In this document: positions 8,500 through 17,964 of the stretch, piece after piece
How the letters are laid out: every line of letters starts with the position of its first letter
How positions within the stretch are numbered: the stretch's first letter is position 1
Assembly: GCA_023382975.1 (NCBI GenBank)
Contig: JAHDXO010000022.1
Coordinates: 1 to 64,000, forward strand
Direction of reading: 5' to 3'
DNA length: 64,000 nucleotides
Source of the DNA: Pirellulaceae bacterium
Lineage (GTDB): Bacteria; Planctomycetota; Planctomycetia; Pirellulales; Pirellulaceae
Notes under the pieces: model-generated
What the model was told of the DNA's origin: nothing
The model's input: only the letters and a program-made list of their open reading frames with translations
The model's database searches: none
Made by a program: the position numbers and the translations under genes

Positions 8500-9309
8500 C
8501 TAGTACTTCTCCGGCACGAAGCGTTTGCCTTCCAATGTGGTTTGGTCGTCATACTTGCCCTTGTTCGACCGCTTGGGCAGCTCGACCTCTTCTCGCGGTA
8601 CTTTCTTGTACGGAATCAGGCTCAGCAGATGCGAGATGCAATTCAGGCGAGCCCGCTTCTTGTCATCCGAACGCACGATGTACCACGGTGCAAAGTCCGT
8701 GTCGGTGGCCGCGAACATCGCGTCGCGGGCTCGCGAGTAGTCGTACCAGCGCGCCCACGACTCGACATCCATCGGACTGAGTTTCCATTGCCGCATAGGA
8801 TCGTCGATGCGGGCCGAGAAACGCTGCTCCTGTTCCTCCTTGCCCACCTCGAGCCAGAACTTGATCAGGATGATCCCGCCGGTCACGATCTCTTTCTCGA
8901 ACATCGGGCAGACATCGAGAAAACGCTCATACTGTTCATCGGTGCAGAACCCCATCACGCGTTCGACGCCGGCCCGGTTGTACCAACTGCGGTCGAAGAT
9001 CACGATTTCCCCGGCTGCGGGGAAATGCTGGATGTACCGCTGCATGTACATCTGCGTCTTTTCCCGGTCGGACGGGGCCGGCAGCGCAACCACGCGGAAG
9101 ACGCGGGGGCTGACCCGCTCGGTGATCGCCTTGATCGTGCCGCCCTTGCCGGCTGCGTCGCGGCCTTCGAAGACGACGATCGCCCGCAATCCCTTGTGCT
9201 TGCCCCACTCCTGCAGGCGGGCGAGTTCGGTCTGGAGCTTGCGCAACTCCTTTTCGTACCCTTTGCGTTTCATCTTCTGTCCGGAGTCCTTGTTGTCGCT
9301 CTTGCTCAT
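8500..9309 (-). CDS. ppk2: Polyphosphate kinase 2 (PPK2)
   Basis: A 269-residue PPK2-family protein that uses polyphosphate to phosphorylate nucleoside mono- or diphosphates. The Walker A motif is GRDAAGKGG (residues 49-57), and Walker B is VIFDRSWYNR (FDRS at 105-108); the lid segment includes DPMRQWKLSPMD, typical of the family. The length is normal for a single-domain PPK2. The start is preceded by gaggaaatgcg. The gene stands alone: 360 bp separate it from the RND pump gene upstream, and the intron remnant is downstream. Whether it favours ADP or GDP cannot be told from the sequence. Confidence 0.93.
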   Translation of the reverse strand: MSKSDNKDSGQKMKRKGYEKELRKLQTELARLQEWGKHKGLRAIVVFEGRDAAGKGGTIKAITERVSPRVFRVVALPAPSDREKTQMYMQRYIQHFPAAGEIVIFDRSWYNRAGVERVMGFCTDEQYERFLDVCPMFEKEIVTGGIILIKFWLEVGKEEQEQRFSARIDDPMRQWKLSPMDVESWARWYDYSRARDAMFAATDTDFAPWYIVRSDDKKRARLNCISHLLSLIPYKKVPREEVELPKRSNKGKYDDQTTLEGKRFVPEKY

Positions 9310-9672
9310 CGCATTTCCTCTCTTTCCCCAAAAACCAGATGGATATTCTAAACTTCGGAGAAGTCGACCCTGGAAACTGGACCGCGGAGGCCCCTTGGTT
9401 AGCGAGACCTGAGAGGCTTCCCTGGACGGTCTGCGGTAGGTCCGTATGGCACGCTGCTGGTTACGACGACCGGCTGACGTTCGCCAGGAACGCGCAGAAG
9501 ATCGGGGCGGGCTTGGCGTGTTCAGTGTTTCTCCTTTGCGCCTGACTTCGAGCTTTCTCGCGTGCCGATTCCCGTTGCGTCGCCAAGTGGCCCGGCCTGC
9601 GCCCAGGGTATCGAACGCTTACCGCACCCGACCGGTTCCGCGAGAACGCCCGCTTCAAAACCATGTGTTCCT
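9310..9672. other. Intergenic region, no gene seen
   Basis: Between the RND pump stop and the PPK2 start, both read on the minus strand. It should contain the pump operon's terminator and the PPK2 promoter, but no clear hairpin with a T-run or promoter pair stood out. Confidence 0.4.
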
Positions 9673-12600
9673 CTACTTCGCCGGAATCCGATACAGCACC
9701 GCGTACAGGGTCGGGCCGAGGACCATGGTGAGCATGGTGCCGACGATCAGGCCGAAAAAGATGGTGACGGCCAACGCGACCCAGAATACGTCCTGCAGCA
9801 TGGGCAGTACGCCCAACACCGTCGTTCCCGCTGCATTCACCACGGGGCTCAACCGCGACACGGCGGCTTCGATCACCGCGTCGTACGGTTCCTTGCCCCG
9901 GGCGAGATTCGCATTCACCTCGTCCAACAACACGACCACGTTCTTGATCATCATCCCGGACAGACTCATCGCTCCCAACAGCGCGATAAACCCGAACGGC
10001 GTCCCGGTGATCAATAACCCGGGCGTGATCCCGATCATCACGAACGGGATGACCAGGATGCAGATCAGCATCGGGCGGAACCCGTTGAACAGAGCGACCA
10101 GGATGAACAGCATGACCACGATGGCAGGAACGACTCCGGGTGTCAGCGCATCTGACGATTGCTTGGCGCTCCAGTATTCGCCGTCCCAATCCAGCCGGTA
10201 GCCAGGAGGCAGTTCGATCGCCGCGAACTGGTCCACCACGGCGTTGCGCAGCGTCGGCGCCGTCACGCCGTTGGGGGAACACTGAACCGTGATGGCTCGC
10301 CGTCGATCCCAGCGCCAGATGATCGGATCTTCCCAAGGCGTCCCGATGCCGTCGATCACCTGCGCGACGGGGACGGCCGAGGTGGAAAAACGGGGGACGA
10401 CTTGCAGCGATTCCAGCGACGTGGCGGCTTGAGCGCGCTCCGGTTCGACGTTGCGGGCCACGATTGGGATCAAGTCGTCGTCTTGCCGGTATTGCCCGAC
10501 GACCACGCCATCCGACGCCCGCCGCGTGGCCCGCGCCAAGTCGTCGCGCGTGACGTGCGCCCAGCGACCGCGCTCCTGGTTGTAACGTGGAACCAGCGTC
10601 TGCACCCGGTCGCGCCAGTTGACGCGGACATCCTTGGCCAGCGGCGTATCGCGCAGGATCTCTGCGGCCTGCTCGCCCAAGCGGCGCAGGACGTCCGGAT
10701 CGGCGTTCGCGGGACCGCTGAAACGGGCCTCGACCTGCCAATCGTCGAACGCCCCGACGGCATATTTCCGCACTCGCACCATCGCTTCCGGCACGTTCTG
10801 ACGCACCCAGGCATCCGTATCGGCCAGCAGTTGGTTGACGCCGGCCAGCGAATTCGTGTTGACGATGATCTGAGCGTAGGACGTGTACGGATCCTCGGCA
10901 CTGACCGGCAGATAGAACCGCGGCGGCCCTTTGCCGACGAACGCACTGACGCTGCTGGTCGCGGGGTGCTGCTGGACAAACTGCTCGATCCGCTGCAAAT
11001 CGGCGCTGGTCTGCTGGATGCGAGTACCCTCCGGCGCCCAGTAATCGATCATCAATTGCAGGCGGCTTGAAGAGGGGAAGTAAAGCTGCGGGACGGCGCT
11101 GAATCCCAGCACGGAGATGGCCAACAGCCCGACCATGCCTGCCAGGAACGGAATCCGGTAACGGATCGTCAGCCGCAACAGCCCGCGGAAACTGCGGTAC
11201 AGCGCGCCCTGATACGGATCGGTCACCGCTTGCCCCGGTTTCGGGCCGGGCAGAATAGCCATGCACAGCAGCGGTGCCACCGTCTGACAGAAAACCCAGC
11301 TCAACAGCAGCGAGATGGCCACTACCGTGAACAAGCCCCCGGCGTACTCGCCGGTGTCGTAGCTGGAAGCGAAGATCGGGTAGAACGCCATGCAGGCCAC
11401 CACCGTAGCGCCCAACAGCGGCAGCGCCGGACCGCTGGCGGCTTCGATGGCTGCCAACTTCCGGTCCATTCCCTGCGAGATGCGGACCATGATGCCGTCG
11501 GTCACCACGATGGCGTTATCGACCATCATGCCCATCGCGATGATCATCGCGCCCAGCGAGATGCGGTGCAGGTCAATGCCCATGATCGCCATCACGATGA
11601 ACGTGCCGAGGATCGGAAAGACGAGCCCACTGATCCCGATGATGACCCCGGCCCGCATGCCCATCGTCACGGCCAATAATGCCAGCACGATCACCACGGC
11701 CTCGATCAGACTGATCATAAAGGCGCGGATCGATTCGCTGACCTGATCCGATTGCCACGAGATCCGATCGATGCCGATGCCGACGGGCAGCGTCGCCGAC
11801 AGCTCGGCGATCCGCCGGTCGATGGCCTGTCCCACCTTGACCACGTTCTCACCCGCGGCCGGCGCAATTGCCATCGCGATCGCTTGCCGGCCATTGTGGC
11901 GCAACAAATTTCCCGGAGGATCGATGTATCCGAACGAGACCGTCGCAAAATCGCGGATGCGCACCATCTCGTCGCGCCCCGTCGTGATACCCGCGACCGC
12001 CAGGTCGCCGATGTCCTCGGGCGTTTGGAATTCGCCGCTCGGCGCCACCCGGACGCGTTTGGTCAGATAATCTACGCGACCGCCGTCGACCACCAGGTTC
12101 TGCGTCTGCAAGGTCTGCAGGAGCTGTTCGGGTGTGATGCCCAACTCGGTCAGTTGCGCCGTCGAGATCTCGATGTAGATGCGTTTCTCTTGCACGCCCC
12201 ACAAGTCAATGCGGGCGACGCCCGGAACGACGCTCAACTCCTTCCGCATGTCTTTGACGAAGCGTTCCAGTTCGGCGTAGTTGTACCCGTCGCTGCTGAC
12301 TGCCAACAGGAATCCGAACACGTAGCCGAAATCGTCGCCCACCTTCGGTTTCCCAGCGCCCGGCGGCAATGTCGGTTCAACGTCGTTGACCTTCTTTCGC
12401 AACACGTCCCACACCTGCGGCAGGCGGTCGGACCAGTAGTTGCTCTTGATGTCGACTTTGATGATCGACAGCCCCGCGCGCGAGTTCGAGTAGATGTTCT
12501 TCAACTCGGTCATCTCTTGAAGCTTGGTCTCGAGCCGATCGGTGACCTCCAACTCCACCTGCTCGGCGCTCGCTCCCGGATAGGTCGTGGTGACGACCGC

Positions 12601-12732
12601 CGTTTTGACGGAGAACTCCGGGTCCTCCAACTGGCCAAGCTTCAAGTACGAGAACATTCCGCCGACCATGATCAGGCCGATGCCGAAATACGTGATGGCT
12701 CGATTCTCGATCGAGAACGCGGCTAGATTCAT
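9673..12732 (-). CDS. RND-family efflux permease (AcrB/HAE-like)
   Basis: A 1019-residue inner-membrane pump with the usual RND plan: TM1 at residues 12-30, a large periplasmic loop, TM2-6 from about 335 to 500, a second periplasmic loop and a C-terminal bundle. In TM4 the proton-relay segment reads GMMVDNAIVV with D405 followed by N406, so only one of the two aspartates found in AcrB is present. A single relay aspartate occurs in several other RND subfamilies. The substrate is unknown. The start lies 4 bp after the adaptor gene stop, so the two are co-translated. An outer-membrane channel gene is not adjacent. Confidence 0.93.
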   Translation of the reverse strand: MNLAAFSIENRAITYFGIGLIMVGGMFSYLKLGQLEDPEFSVKTAVVTTTYPGASAEQVELEVTDRLETKLQEMTELKNIYSNSRAGLSIIKVDIKSNYWSDRLPQVWDVLRKKVNDVEPTLPPGAGKPKVGDDFGYVFGFLLAVSSDGYNYAELERFVKDMRKELSVVPGVARIDLWGVQEKRIYIEISTAQLTELGITPEQLLQTLQTQNLVVDGGRVDYLTKRVRVAPSGEFQTPEDIGDLAVAGITTGRDEMVRIRDFATVSFGYIDPPGNLLRHNGRQAIAMAIAPAAGENVVKVGQAIDRRIAELSATLPVGIGIDRISWQSDQVSESIRAFMISLIEAVVIVLALLAVTMGMRAGVIIGISGLVFPILGTFIVMAIMGIDLHRISLGAMIIAMGMMVDNAIVVTDGIMVRISQGMDRKLAAIEAASGPALPLLGATVVACMAFYPIFASSYDTGEYAGGLFTVVAISLLLSWVFCQTVAPLLCMAILPGPKPGQAVTDPYQGALYRSFRGLLRLTIRYRIPFLAGMVGLLAISVLGFSAVPQLYFPSSSRLQLMIDYWAPEGTRIQQTSADLQRIEQFVQQHPATSSVSAFVGKGPPRFYLPVSAEDPYTSYAQIIVNTNSLAGVNQLLADTDAWVRQNVPEAMVRVRKYAVGAFDDWQVEARFSGPANADPDVLRRLGEQAAEILRDTPLAKDVRVNWRDRVQTLVPRYNQERGRWAHVTRDDLARATRRASDGVVVGQYRQDDDLIPIVARNVEPERAQAATSLESLQVVPRFSTSAVPVAQVIDGIGTPWEDPIIWRWDRRRAITVQCSPNGVTAPTLRNAVVDQFAAIELPPGYRLDWDGEYWSAKQSSDALTPGVVPAIVVMLFILVALFNGFRPMLICILVIPFVMIGITPGLLITGTPFGFIALLGAMSLSGMMIKNVVVLLDEVNANLARGKEPYDAVIEAAVSRLSPVVNAAGTTVLGVLPMLQDVFWVALAVTIFFGLIVGTMLTMVLGPTLYAVLYRIPAK

Positions 12733-12736
12733 GGCG

Positions 12737-14002
12737 TCACTCGCCCCCTTCCTGGAGAATCGTCACTTGCTGCCCCTCGCGGAGCGAGAACACTCCGGCC
12801 GTCACGACCCACTCGCCCCGCTTCAGCCCCTCGGTCACCTGGATGCCGACCGGCGTGAGCTGGCCGGTCGTCACCGGGCGCCGGGAGACCTGCTTGCTGC
12901 CTTCGTCGACGACCCATACGTAAGCCTGCTGACCGGTCTCGGCTGCGGTGAAGATGGCCGCGGGCGATACCAGCAAGTCTCCTTCGTCCGTCTCGTCCTG
13001 CTCGTCCGGATGGCGGCGCACGATGGCTGCCATCCCCGGCAAGATCGGGGCCTCGTCCTGCTGATCCAGTTCCACCGTGACGGGATAGGTGCGGGTGGTC
13101 TGCGAAGCCTCGCTGCCGACCTTGGTGATCGCGCCGGTGAAATCCTTGCCGGGGAGCGCGTCGAAGCGGACCAGCGTTTTCTTGACGCGCGGGACCAACG
13201 AGATCACATTTTCCGGAATCTGGACGGTCACCTCAATCTTGGAAACGTCCAGCAGCCGGACGATCGTCTGCTTGGCCTGGACGGTCTGAAAATTGTCGAC
13301 GTACCGCGCCGCCACCGTCCCGTCGAACGGAGCTTTCAGCACCGCGTATTCCAGTTGGTTCTTCGCGTTGGCGACGGCTGCTTCCAAAGCTTTGATCTCG
13401 GCGCGTTTCGCATCCAAATCCTCCTCGCGGGCCCCCTTCAGCCCGATGTTCAACGCCTCGCGGGCGCTCTTGACTTCGCTGGCCGTCCGCTGCGCCCGGG
13501 CCAGCGTCACGTCGTGTTCGGACTTCGAGATCGCTCCCTTGGGCAGCAGCGCCGCATTGCGTTCGTGCTCGGCGTAAGCCTGCCGATACGAGGCCTCCGC
13601 CTGCTCGACAGCCGCCTTCAGTTGTTCGAGTTCTTCCGGCCGGGCGCCCTTTTCCATCGCCGCCAGGTTAGCCCGCGCACGTTCGAGGTTGCCTTCGTTG
13701 GTATCCAACGCGGCCTGGAAATCCCGGGGATCCAGCGCGGCGATCACATCCCCTTTCTTGACCTCGGTTCCCACGTCGACGGGCAGGGAAGCAAGCGTCC
13801 CGGAGACCTGGAACGAAAGATCGACTTCGGTCTTGGCCTGAGCCCTACCGGGGAACTCGCGGCCTTGGATGGCCTTCAGATCGCCCACCTTCAACACACG
13901 CACGGGCCGGATGATCTCGGGCTCCGCTACGGGTTTTTCGCATCCGGCAGATAGCAACCCGGCGAGTACCAACGCCCCGGCCGCATACGGTTTCGCTGTC
14001 AT
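12737..14002 (-). CDS. RND efflux periplasmic adaptor (membrane fusion lipoprotein)
   Basis: A 421-residue HlyD/AcrA-like adaptor. The N-terminus (MTAKPYAAGALVLAGLLSAGC) is a lipoprotein signal with the acylated cysteine at residue 21. Then come the barrel-sandwich halves (FQVSGTLASLPVDVGTEVKKGD; VLKAPFDGTVAARYVDN) flanking a long alpha-helical hairpin (residues about 90-200), and the beta-barrel and membrane-proximal domains. ATG at 14002 is preferred to the GTG at 14011 because a ggag site sits 8 bp upstream. It follows the N-formylglutamate amidohydrolase gene after 5 bp and precedes the pump gene by 4 bp. Confidence 0.92.
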   Translation of the reverse strand: MTAKPYAAGALVLAGLLSAGCEKPVAEPEIIRPVRVLKVGDLKAIQGREFPGRAQAKTEVDLSFQVSGTLASLPVDVGTEVKKGDVIAALDPRDFQAALDTNEGNLERARANLAAMEKGARPEELEQLKAAVEQAEASYRQAYAEHERNAALLPKGAISKSEHDVTLARAQRTASEVKSAREALNIGLKGAREEDLDAKRAEIKALEAAVANAKNQLEYAVLKAPFDGTVAARYVDNFQTVQAKQTIVRLLDVSKIEVTVQIPENVISLVPRVKKTLVRFDALPGKDFTGAITKVGSEASQTTRTYPVTVELDQQDEAPILPGMAAIVRRHPDEQDETDEGDLLVSPAAIFTAAETGQQAYVWVVDEGSKQVSRRPVTTGQLTPVGIQVTEGLKRGEWVVTAGVFSLREGQQVTILQEGGE

Positions 14003-14007
14003 CGAAA

Positions 14008-14736
14008 TCACTCCGTCTGGTCCAAAATCCTGGAAATACTTGCGCCCAAGTGCTGCTTCAGCAGACGGCAGCGTTTGCTGGCCAACAGATCCTGATTCAA
14101 TTCCAATTCGATCCCGGCATAGTTGGGGTCGGGGAACTTGCGCCGCAGCCAGGTCGTCAGCCCGTCGGCGTTGCCGCGGTACGGATAGTTGCGGCGGACC
14201 CGGAACTCCGGCAGCAACTCGCGCAGGGACTCGATCCAGCGGTTGGACAGATCCACTTCGCGGGGGCGAGCAGGATCGTAAAGCAGCGCGATCTCCGCGT
14301 TACGTTCTTCGCTGTGGAGCACGCCCGTGAAGCTATGCACGGCGATATGCACCACGCGGCGGTTCGAGGCGACGCCCGCCTGCACCGCCGCCAGAACCTC
14401 GTTGCGGTGCGGCCACCAGTAACGGTCCAGAATCTGTTGACGTTCCGCGGCGTCGAGCCCCGCTGTGAATTCGGACCAGATCCGCGGGTTGTGCGGCGAG
14501 CGGTTCGATTCGACCAGCAGCCGGCTCCAGTCGATGGTCAGCAGCGACGAGCCGAGCTCGCGGCTCAGCAGCCGGCCGATCTCCAGCGACCCGGGATCCC
14601 AACCGCGGTGCGACTGGAGCACGTCGTCCGCGCCGCGAAACAACTCGGCGTATTCCCGCGGAATCCGGTTCCCCGCGTGCTCGCATGTCAGCAACAAGTG
14701 ATCCGCGGATGTTCTTCCAGCAATCGATTTGGCCAT
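14008..14736 (-). CDS. N-formylglutamate amidohydrolase family protein
   Basis: A 242-residue protein of the N-formylglutamate deformylase (HutG-like) family, which hydrolyses N-formyl amino acids in a zinc-dependent way. The hallmark CEHAGNRIP lies at residues 18-26, followed by HRGWDPG, a conserved arginine segment (ESNRSPHNP) and the late motif HIAVHSFTGVL; GIELELNQDL closes the fold. The start at 14736 is chosen because aggggag lies 7 bp upstream; a longer frame to 14934 overlaps the C39-like gene and lacks support. No histidine-degradation genes are nearby, so it is probably not part of the hut pathway. The coupling to a C39-like peptidase upstream suggests joint amide chemistry, which is an inference. 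Confidence 0.85.
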   Translation of the reverse strand: MAKSIAGRTSADHLLLTCEHAGNRIPREYAELFRGADDVLQSHRGWDPGSLEIGRLLSRELGSSLLTIDWSRLLVESNRSPHNPRIWSEFTAGLDAAERQQILDRYWWPHRNEVLAAVQAGVASNRRVVHIAVHSFTGVLHSEERNAEIALLYDPARPREVDLSNRWIESLRELLPEFRVRRNYPYRGNADGLTTWLRRKFPDPNYAGIELELNQDLLASKRCRLLKQHLGASISRILDQTE

Positions 14737-14753
14737 GTCTTCTCCCCTGGCGG

Positions 14754-15467
14754 TCAGGTACGTTCCTTTTTCGGCTGGACCAGCAGCAGGTTGGCGTCGT
14801 CCGAGGCGGCGCCTAGAAACAGCGCCGCGAGAAATCGGTACACGCTGACGCGGTAGTACTTGGTTCCATGCAAGGGATTGTCCTTCAACGGATCCGCGAT
14901 GCTGACGGTCCCTTCCTTCGAATGATAGCCGCAAACCACGACGAAATGCCCGAAGGCGTCGCCGGCGACGTCATCGGGTCCCGCGGCGGTCTCCCGCGAA
15001 CACTGGTAGAGAAACGTGCCGTTGGTGCCGGCCAACAGAGGCACGCGCTGCTCCAGCACGCTGCCGATCACCCGCGGCGTCAGATCGCGCCAATGGATCT
15101 TTCCGCCCAGCGCGAATAACTCTTCCGCCGCTTGGAAGGCACAGGCATACCGCGGATTGTCCCACATCCGCTTCGCGTCCATGCGCGCCCGCAACTTGGC
15201 CACGATGTCGGTCGGTTGCTGGAACCAGGTCGGATCGTAGTGGCTCAGATTGCAGACCCAGATCCCGGCCTCGTAGCCGCGCCGCAGGGCATGGACGGCC
15301 AGATGGACGCTCAGCGTGCCGCCGCCCTCGAGCTTCGACGTCTGTTCGATCACTTCAGGCAAAGTGATCCGGTCACCGAAGAACGAGTACACAGCGTGCA
15401 GACTGGTCGGTCCGCACGTCGTGTAGTCTGGTTGGCGCCGGATCGTGATGGGCAGTTCAATGTCCAT
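14754..15467 (-). CDS. C39-like cysteine peptidase domain protein
   Basis: A 237-residue papain-fold protein. The catalytic cysteine is C18 in DYTTCGPTSLHAVY, the histidine H174 in AFGHFVVVCGYH and the aspartate D192 in IADPLKDN, the arrangement of peptidase C39/C39_2 families. No transmembrane or ABC part is present and no signal peptide is evident, so it is a free cytoplasmic domain. The start at 15467 has an agggaagag site; the upstream GTG at 15500 lies inside a palindromic repeat and would add a spurious NSNEDEREET leader. It precedes the N-formylglutamate amidohydrolase gene by 17 bp. The substrate is unknown. Confidence 0.75.
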   Translation of the reverse strand: MDIELPITIRRQPDYTTCGPTSLHAVYSFFGDRITLPEVIEQTSKLEGGGTLSVHLAVHALRRGYEAGIWVCNLSHYDPTWFQQPTDIVAKLRARMDAKRMWDNPRYACAFQAAEELFALGGKIHWRDLTPRVIGSVLEQRVPLLAGTNGTFLYQCSRETAAGPDDVAGDAFGHFVVVCGYHSKEGTVSIADPLKDNPLHGTKYYRVSVYRFLAALFLGAASDDANLLLVQPKKERT

Positions 15468-15489
15468 GGTCTCTTCCCTTTCGTCTTCG

Positions 15490-15559
15490 TTGGAGTTCAC
15501 GATTCATCGTGTCCGCGGCCAGGGCCGCGCGCACCAGCGCGCTGAAGCGTGAACTCCAA
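15490..15559. repeat. Palindromic repeat, 70 bp (MITE-like)
   Basis: The arms ttggagttcacgattcatcg (15490-15509) and cgctgaagcgtgaactccaa (15540-15559) are inverted copies with 18 of 20 positions matching. A single half-copy, ttggagttcacgcttcagcg, occurs again near 53232-53251. The element lies between two minus-strand genes of one putative operon. Confidence 0.7.
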
Positions 15560-15636
15560 CCCACGGGGTCGAGAGTCGTTTTCGGACAACGACCATCCAC
15601 TTGGATAACGTCTTCCGCCCCCATTTCGCTTCCCGC

Positions 15637-16896
15637 CTACTCGGTCTTGGGTTCCTCCAATCGCACCATCAGCCACTGCTGGGTCGATCCGTCGGCGAAA
15701 TGCACCAGCGCCGGAGCGGTATTCTCGGTCAGATTGTTGATGCCGGTCTCCATGATCGGCCGCGTCTGGCCGGTGACCGTCCAGGCGCAGCGTTGCGTCT
15801 TCTTGTCCGCCATGCCCTCGATGGTCTGAGTCGAATCGTCTGCCTTGTTGTTCAACGTCCCGGCGATAATCCCCTCTTTGCTGATCGCCAGTTGTAGGAA
15901 CAGAGTCGGCTCGGGACCGGTGGCTTGGCCATCGGGCGTCAAGGCGAAGACGCCCAGCGGCAACCACTCGGTCTGATCGGCTGCCACGTCGGGGGCGCTT
16001 TCGGCGATCGTCTCGGCTTGCTGGGCGTACTCCTCTTCCGTGGCCACGGCTTGGTCGCCGTAGTACACCGAACCGTCTTCGTAGTAGATGTTCTCTCCGT
16101 AGCTGTAGTACACGGGCTCGCTCCAGCCGTAGTTCACCCAGCCGGAGATCGATCCCCAGGTGGCCCAGCGGAACGGGCGGGTAATCGCCCAGGTGCCCCA
16201 CAAGGGATGATCGGACCAAAAATCGCGAATCGGTGTATCGTTGATTTCGTCGAGAATCTCGTCGCGGCGATCCGTACGGTTCTGACGCATCTCGTCCCGG
16301 TTCTCGATCCGGTCGGGACGATTGGCAGCCAAGGCGCGGTCGCCCGCTGCCGCTCGGTCGCCGACACCGGGGCGTTCACCGACACCGGCGCCAGGGCGTT
16401 GACCTCCGGCGGGCAACTGCGAAGCGCCTGCACCGGAAGAGCGCAGAAACTCGGCGGCTGCTCCACCCGCGGCGCCACCCGCGATAGCGCCGGCCGCACC
16501 CGCGGGCAGCGTGCTGGGCCGCGTGCCGGCTGACGGCTTGACATCCAGGAAATTCTGCAACTGGCCGGCCGACGGGCGGGCTCCGGTGGCTGGCCGCGTG
16601 CCTGCGACCGGTTGCGAGGTCCGTGGCTGTGTAACACTGGGCCGCGAAACGCTCGGGGCCGAAACGCTGGGCCGCGAAACGCTGGGCGCCGACGGCCGGC
16701 TGACGGGCGCCGAAGGGCGGCTGACCGATGGCGAGCGGCTTACCGAAGGACTAGGACGGCTGTAACCGCCGCCACCACCGCGCGAGACGCCACCGCCACC
16801 GCCGCCGCGTCCTCCACCTCCGCCGCGGGCCAGCAGATCGCCGACCGCCATGAGACACACTACCGTCAAGACCGCAAACAGCAAGAATCTCTTCAT
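15637..16896 (-). CDS. Secreted low-complexity protein (Gly-rich/SRPS repeats, conserved C-terminal domain)
   Basis: A 419-residue protein with a signal peptide (MKRFLLFAVLTVVCLMAVGDLLA), a glycine/arginine-rich tract, a region of SRPS-type repeats (residues 45-100) and an Ala/Gly-rich middle. The compact C-terminal domain from about residue 215 holds HPLWGTWAITRPFRWATWG, a tyrosine-rich stretch (YYSYGENIYYEDGSVYYGD) and a lipocalin-like end (GIIAGTLNNKADD...IEGMADKKTQRCAWTV). The paralogue at 23718-25247 has the same order of parts. The function is unknown; an envelope role is inferred from the export signal and its place before the peptidase and pump genes. A 27-bp inverted repeat lies between it and the NTF2-like gene upstream. 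Confidence 0.8.
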   Translation of the reverse strand: MKRFLLFAVLTVVCLMAVGDLLARGGGGGRGGGGGGVSRGGGGGYSRPSPSVSRSPSVSRPSAPVSRPSAPSVSRPSVSAPSVSRPSVTQPRTSQPVAGTRPATGARPSAGQLQNFLDVKPSAGTRPSTLPAGAAGAIAGGAAGGAAAEFLRSSGAGASQLPAGGQRPGAGVGERPGVGDRAAAGDRALAANRPDRIENRDEMRQNRTDRRDEILDEINDTPIRDFWSDHPLWGTWAITRPFRWATWGSISGWVNYGWSEPVYYSYGENIYYEDGSVYYGDQAVATEEEYAQQAETIAESAPDVAADQTEWLPLGVFALTPDGQATGPEPTLFLQLAISKEGIIAGTLNNKADDSTQTIEGMADKKTQRCAWTVTGQTRPIMETGINNLTENTAPALVHFADGSTQQWLMVRLEEPKTE

Positions 16897-16954
16897 GACT
16901 GCACCTCGTATCGGATTTGATGGTTCGTTCTATCTTGGTTCTTCTTTGGCGTTG

Positions 16955-17037
16955 TCTTTCACCTAATCTTTCACCTAATCTCACCGTACACCCAAGCGAT
17001 TGATGAGGGCAGATTAGGTGAAAGATTAAGTGAAAGA
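16955..17037. repeat. Long hairpin built from ATTAGGTGAAAG repeats, copy 1
   Basis: Two direct copies of cacctaatcttt on the left pair with two copies of agattaggtgaa on the right. This gives a 27-bp stem with one mismatch around a 29-base loop. A second copy lies at 28581-28655. Both sit between consecutive minus-strand genes. Confidence 0.75.
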
Positions 17038-17057
17038 TTAGGGGTACTTCGCGGACA

Positions 17058-17948
17058 TCATTCCCGCACTAAGATCACTTCGTCCACGTTCGGCTGCAGC
17101 TGGCCGTCCACCATCCGGTTGACCGACTGGATCGTACACGTGCTGTCGTCCAGGCGGGTGATGATGTTCACGGCCGAGGATTTCCGCCCGTCGGGCAGAA
17201 CTCCGCTTTGCTGGATGTTCCAGCGGTCGCCCTTCTTCGTCCACTTCCCCTCGCCAAACCCGCCGTCCGAATCGAAGACCCACGAACGGATCTGCTTCGT
17301 GGACGGGTCCCAGCCGATGATCTGCATGCCGGCCATGTCGATGCGATCCCGGATCTGGACGGTAAACGAGCGCGTGAGGAAGTTGTTGTTCTTCGTCCAG
17401 TTGCATTCCGTGACCACGGTGGCCTGATCGTCCTCGTCCACCCAGCGGCCGATCATCCACTCAAGGTCTTTCAGGTGCTCGTAATTCGACGGGACGACAC
17501 GCACCTCCTCTTCGGTCACGCGGTCCAACAGCCATTGCCCGTCGCGTTTGACGTACACGGCGGTGTACTCGGATTCCTCGGGAGCCTGATCCGGACGGAT
17601 CACTTTGGCCGTTCCTTGTTCGACGCCCACGTTTGGCGACACGAATTGAACGGCCTCGGTCGTCGCTTCCAGCTTGATGCCTTTCGCTGCGTCGAAAATG
17701 GCGGCAAACTGCGCCTCGATCGCTTCTCGGCCAACGACCTGCAAGCCGCTGAGCGGATTGGTGTACACGGCATCGGGCGACCACATCGCCGCCAGCGCCT
17801 TGGCATCCCCTTGATTGAACGCGGCCACGTAAGACTCCACCGCCTTGCGGAGCGCCGCTTCGTCCTCGGTTTGGCGATTCGCTTCGGCGCCTACGGCCGA
17901 CGCAATCCCCAAGGCCGCGATGGCAGCAGTCAAGATCAACCGTTTCAT
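17058..17948 (-). CDS. Exported NTF2-like (DUF4440/SnoaL-type) protein
   Basis: A 296-residue protein with a signal peptide (MKRLILTAAIAALGIASAVGA). Residues 25-155 form an NTF2-like cone domain (ALRKAVESYVAAFNQGDAKALAAMWSPDAVY, ending in a YVKRDGQWLLDRV strand), as in the SgcJ/EcaC group. Residues 160-296 form a second beta-rich domain (LEWMIGRWVDED...IIGWDPSTKQIRSWVFDSDGGFGEG), similar to DUF1579-type lipocalin-like folds. The ligand is unknown. The start is fixed by aaggaga 7 bp upstream. The gene follows the ABM monooxygenase after 16 bp and should share its sigma54 promoter. Confidence 0.85.
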   Translation of the reverse strand: MKRLILTAAIAALGIASAVGAEANRQTEDEAALRKAVESYVAAFNQGDAKALAAMWSPDAVYTNPLSGLQVVGREAIEAQFAAIFDAAKGIKLEATTEAVQFVSPNVGVEQGTAKVIRPDQAPEESEYTAVYVKRDGQWLLDRVTEEEVRVVPSNYEHLKDLEWMIGRWVDEDDQATVVTECNWTKNNNFLTRSFTVQIRDRIDMAGMQIIGWDPSTKQIRSWVFDSDGGFGEGKWTKKGDRWNIQQSGVLPDGRKSSAVNIITRLDDSTCTIQSVNRMVDGQLQPNVDEVILVRE

Positions 17949-17964
17949 GCGTTTCTCCTTCGTG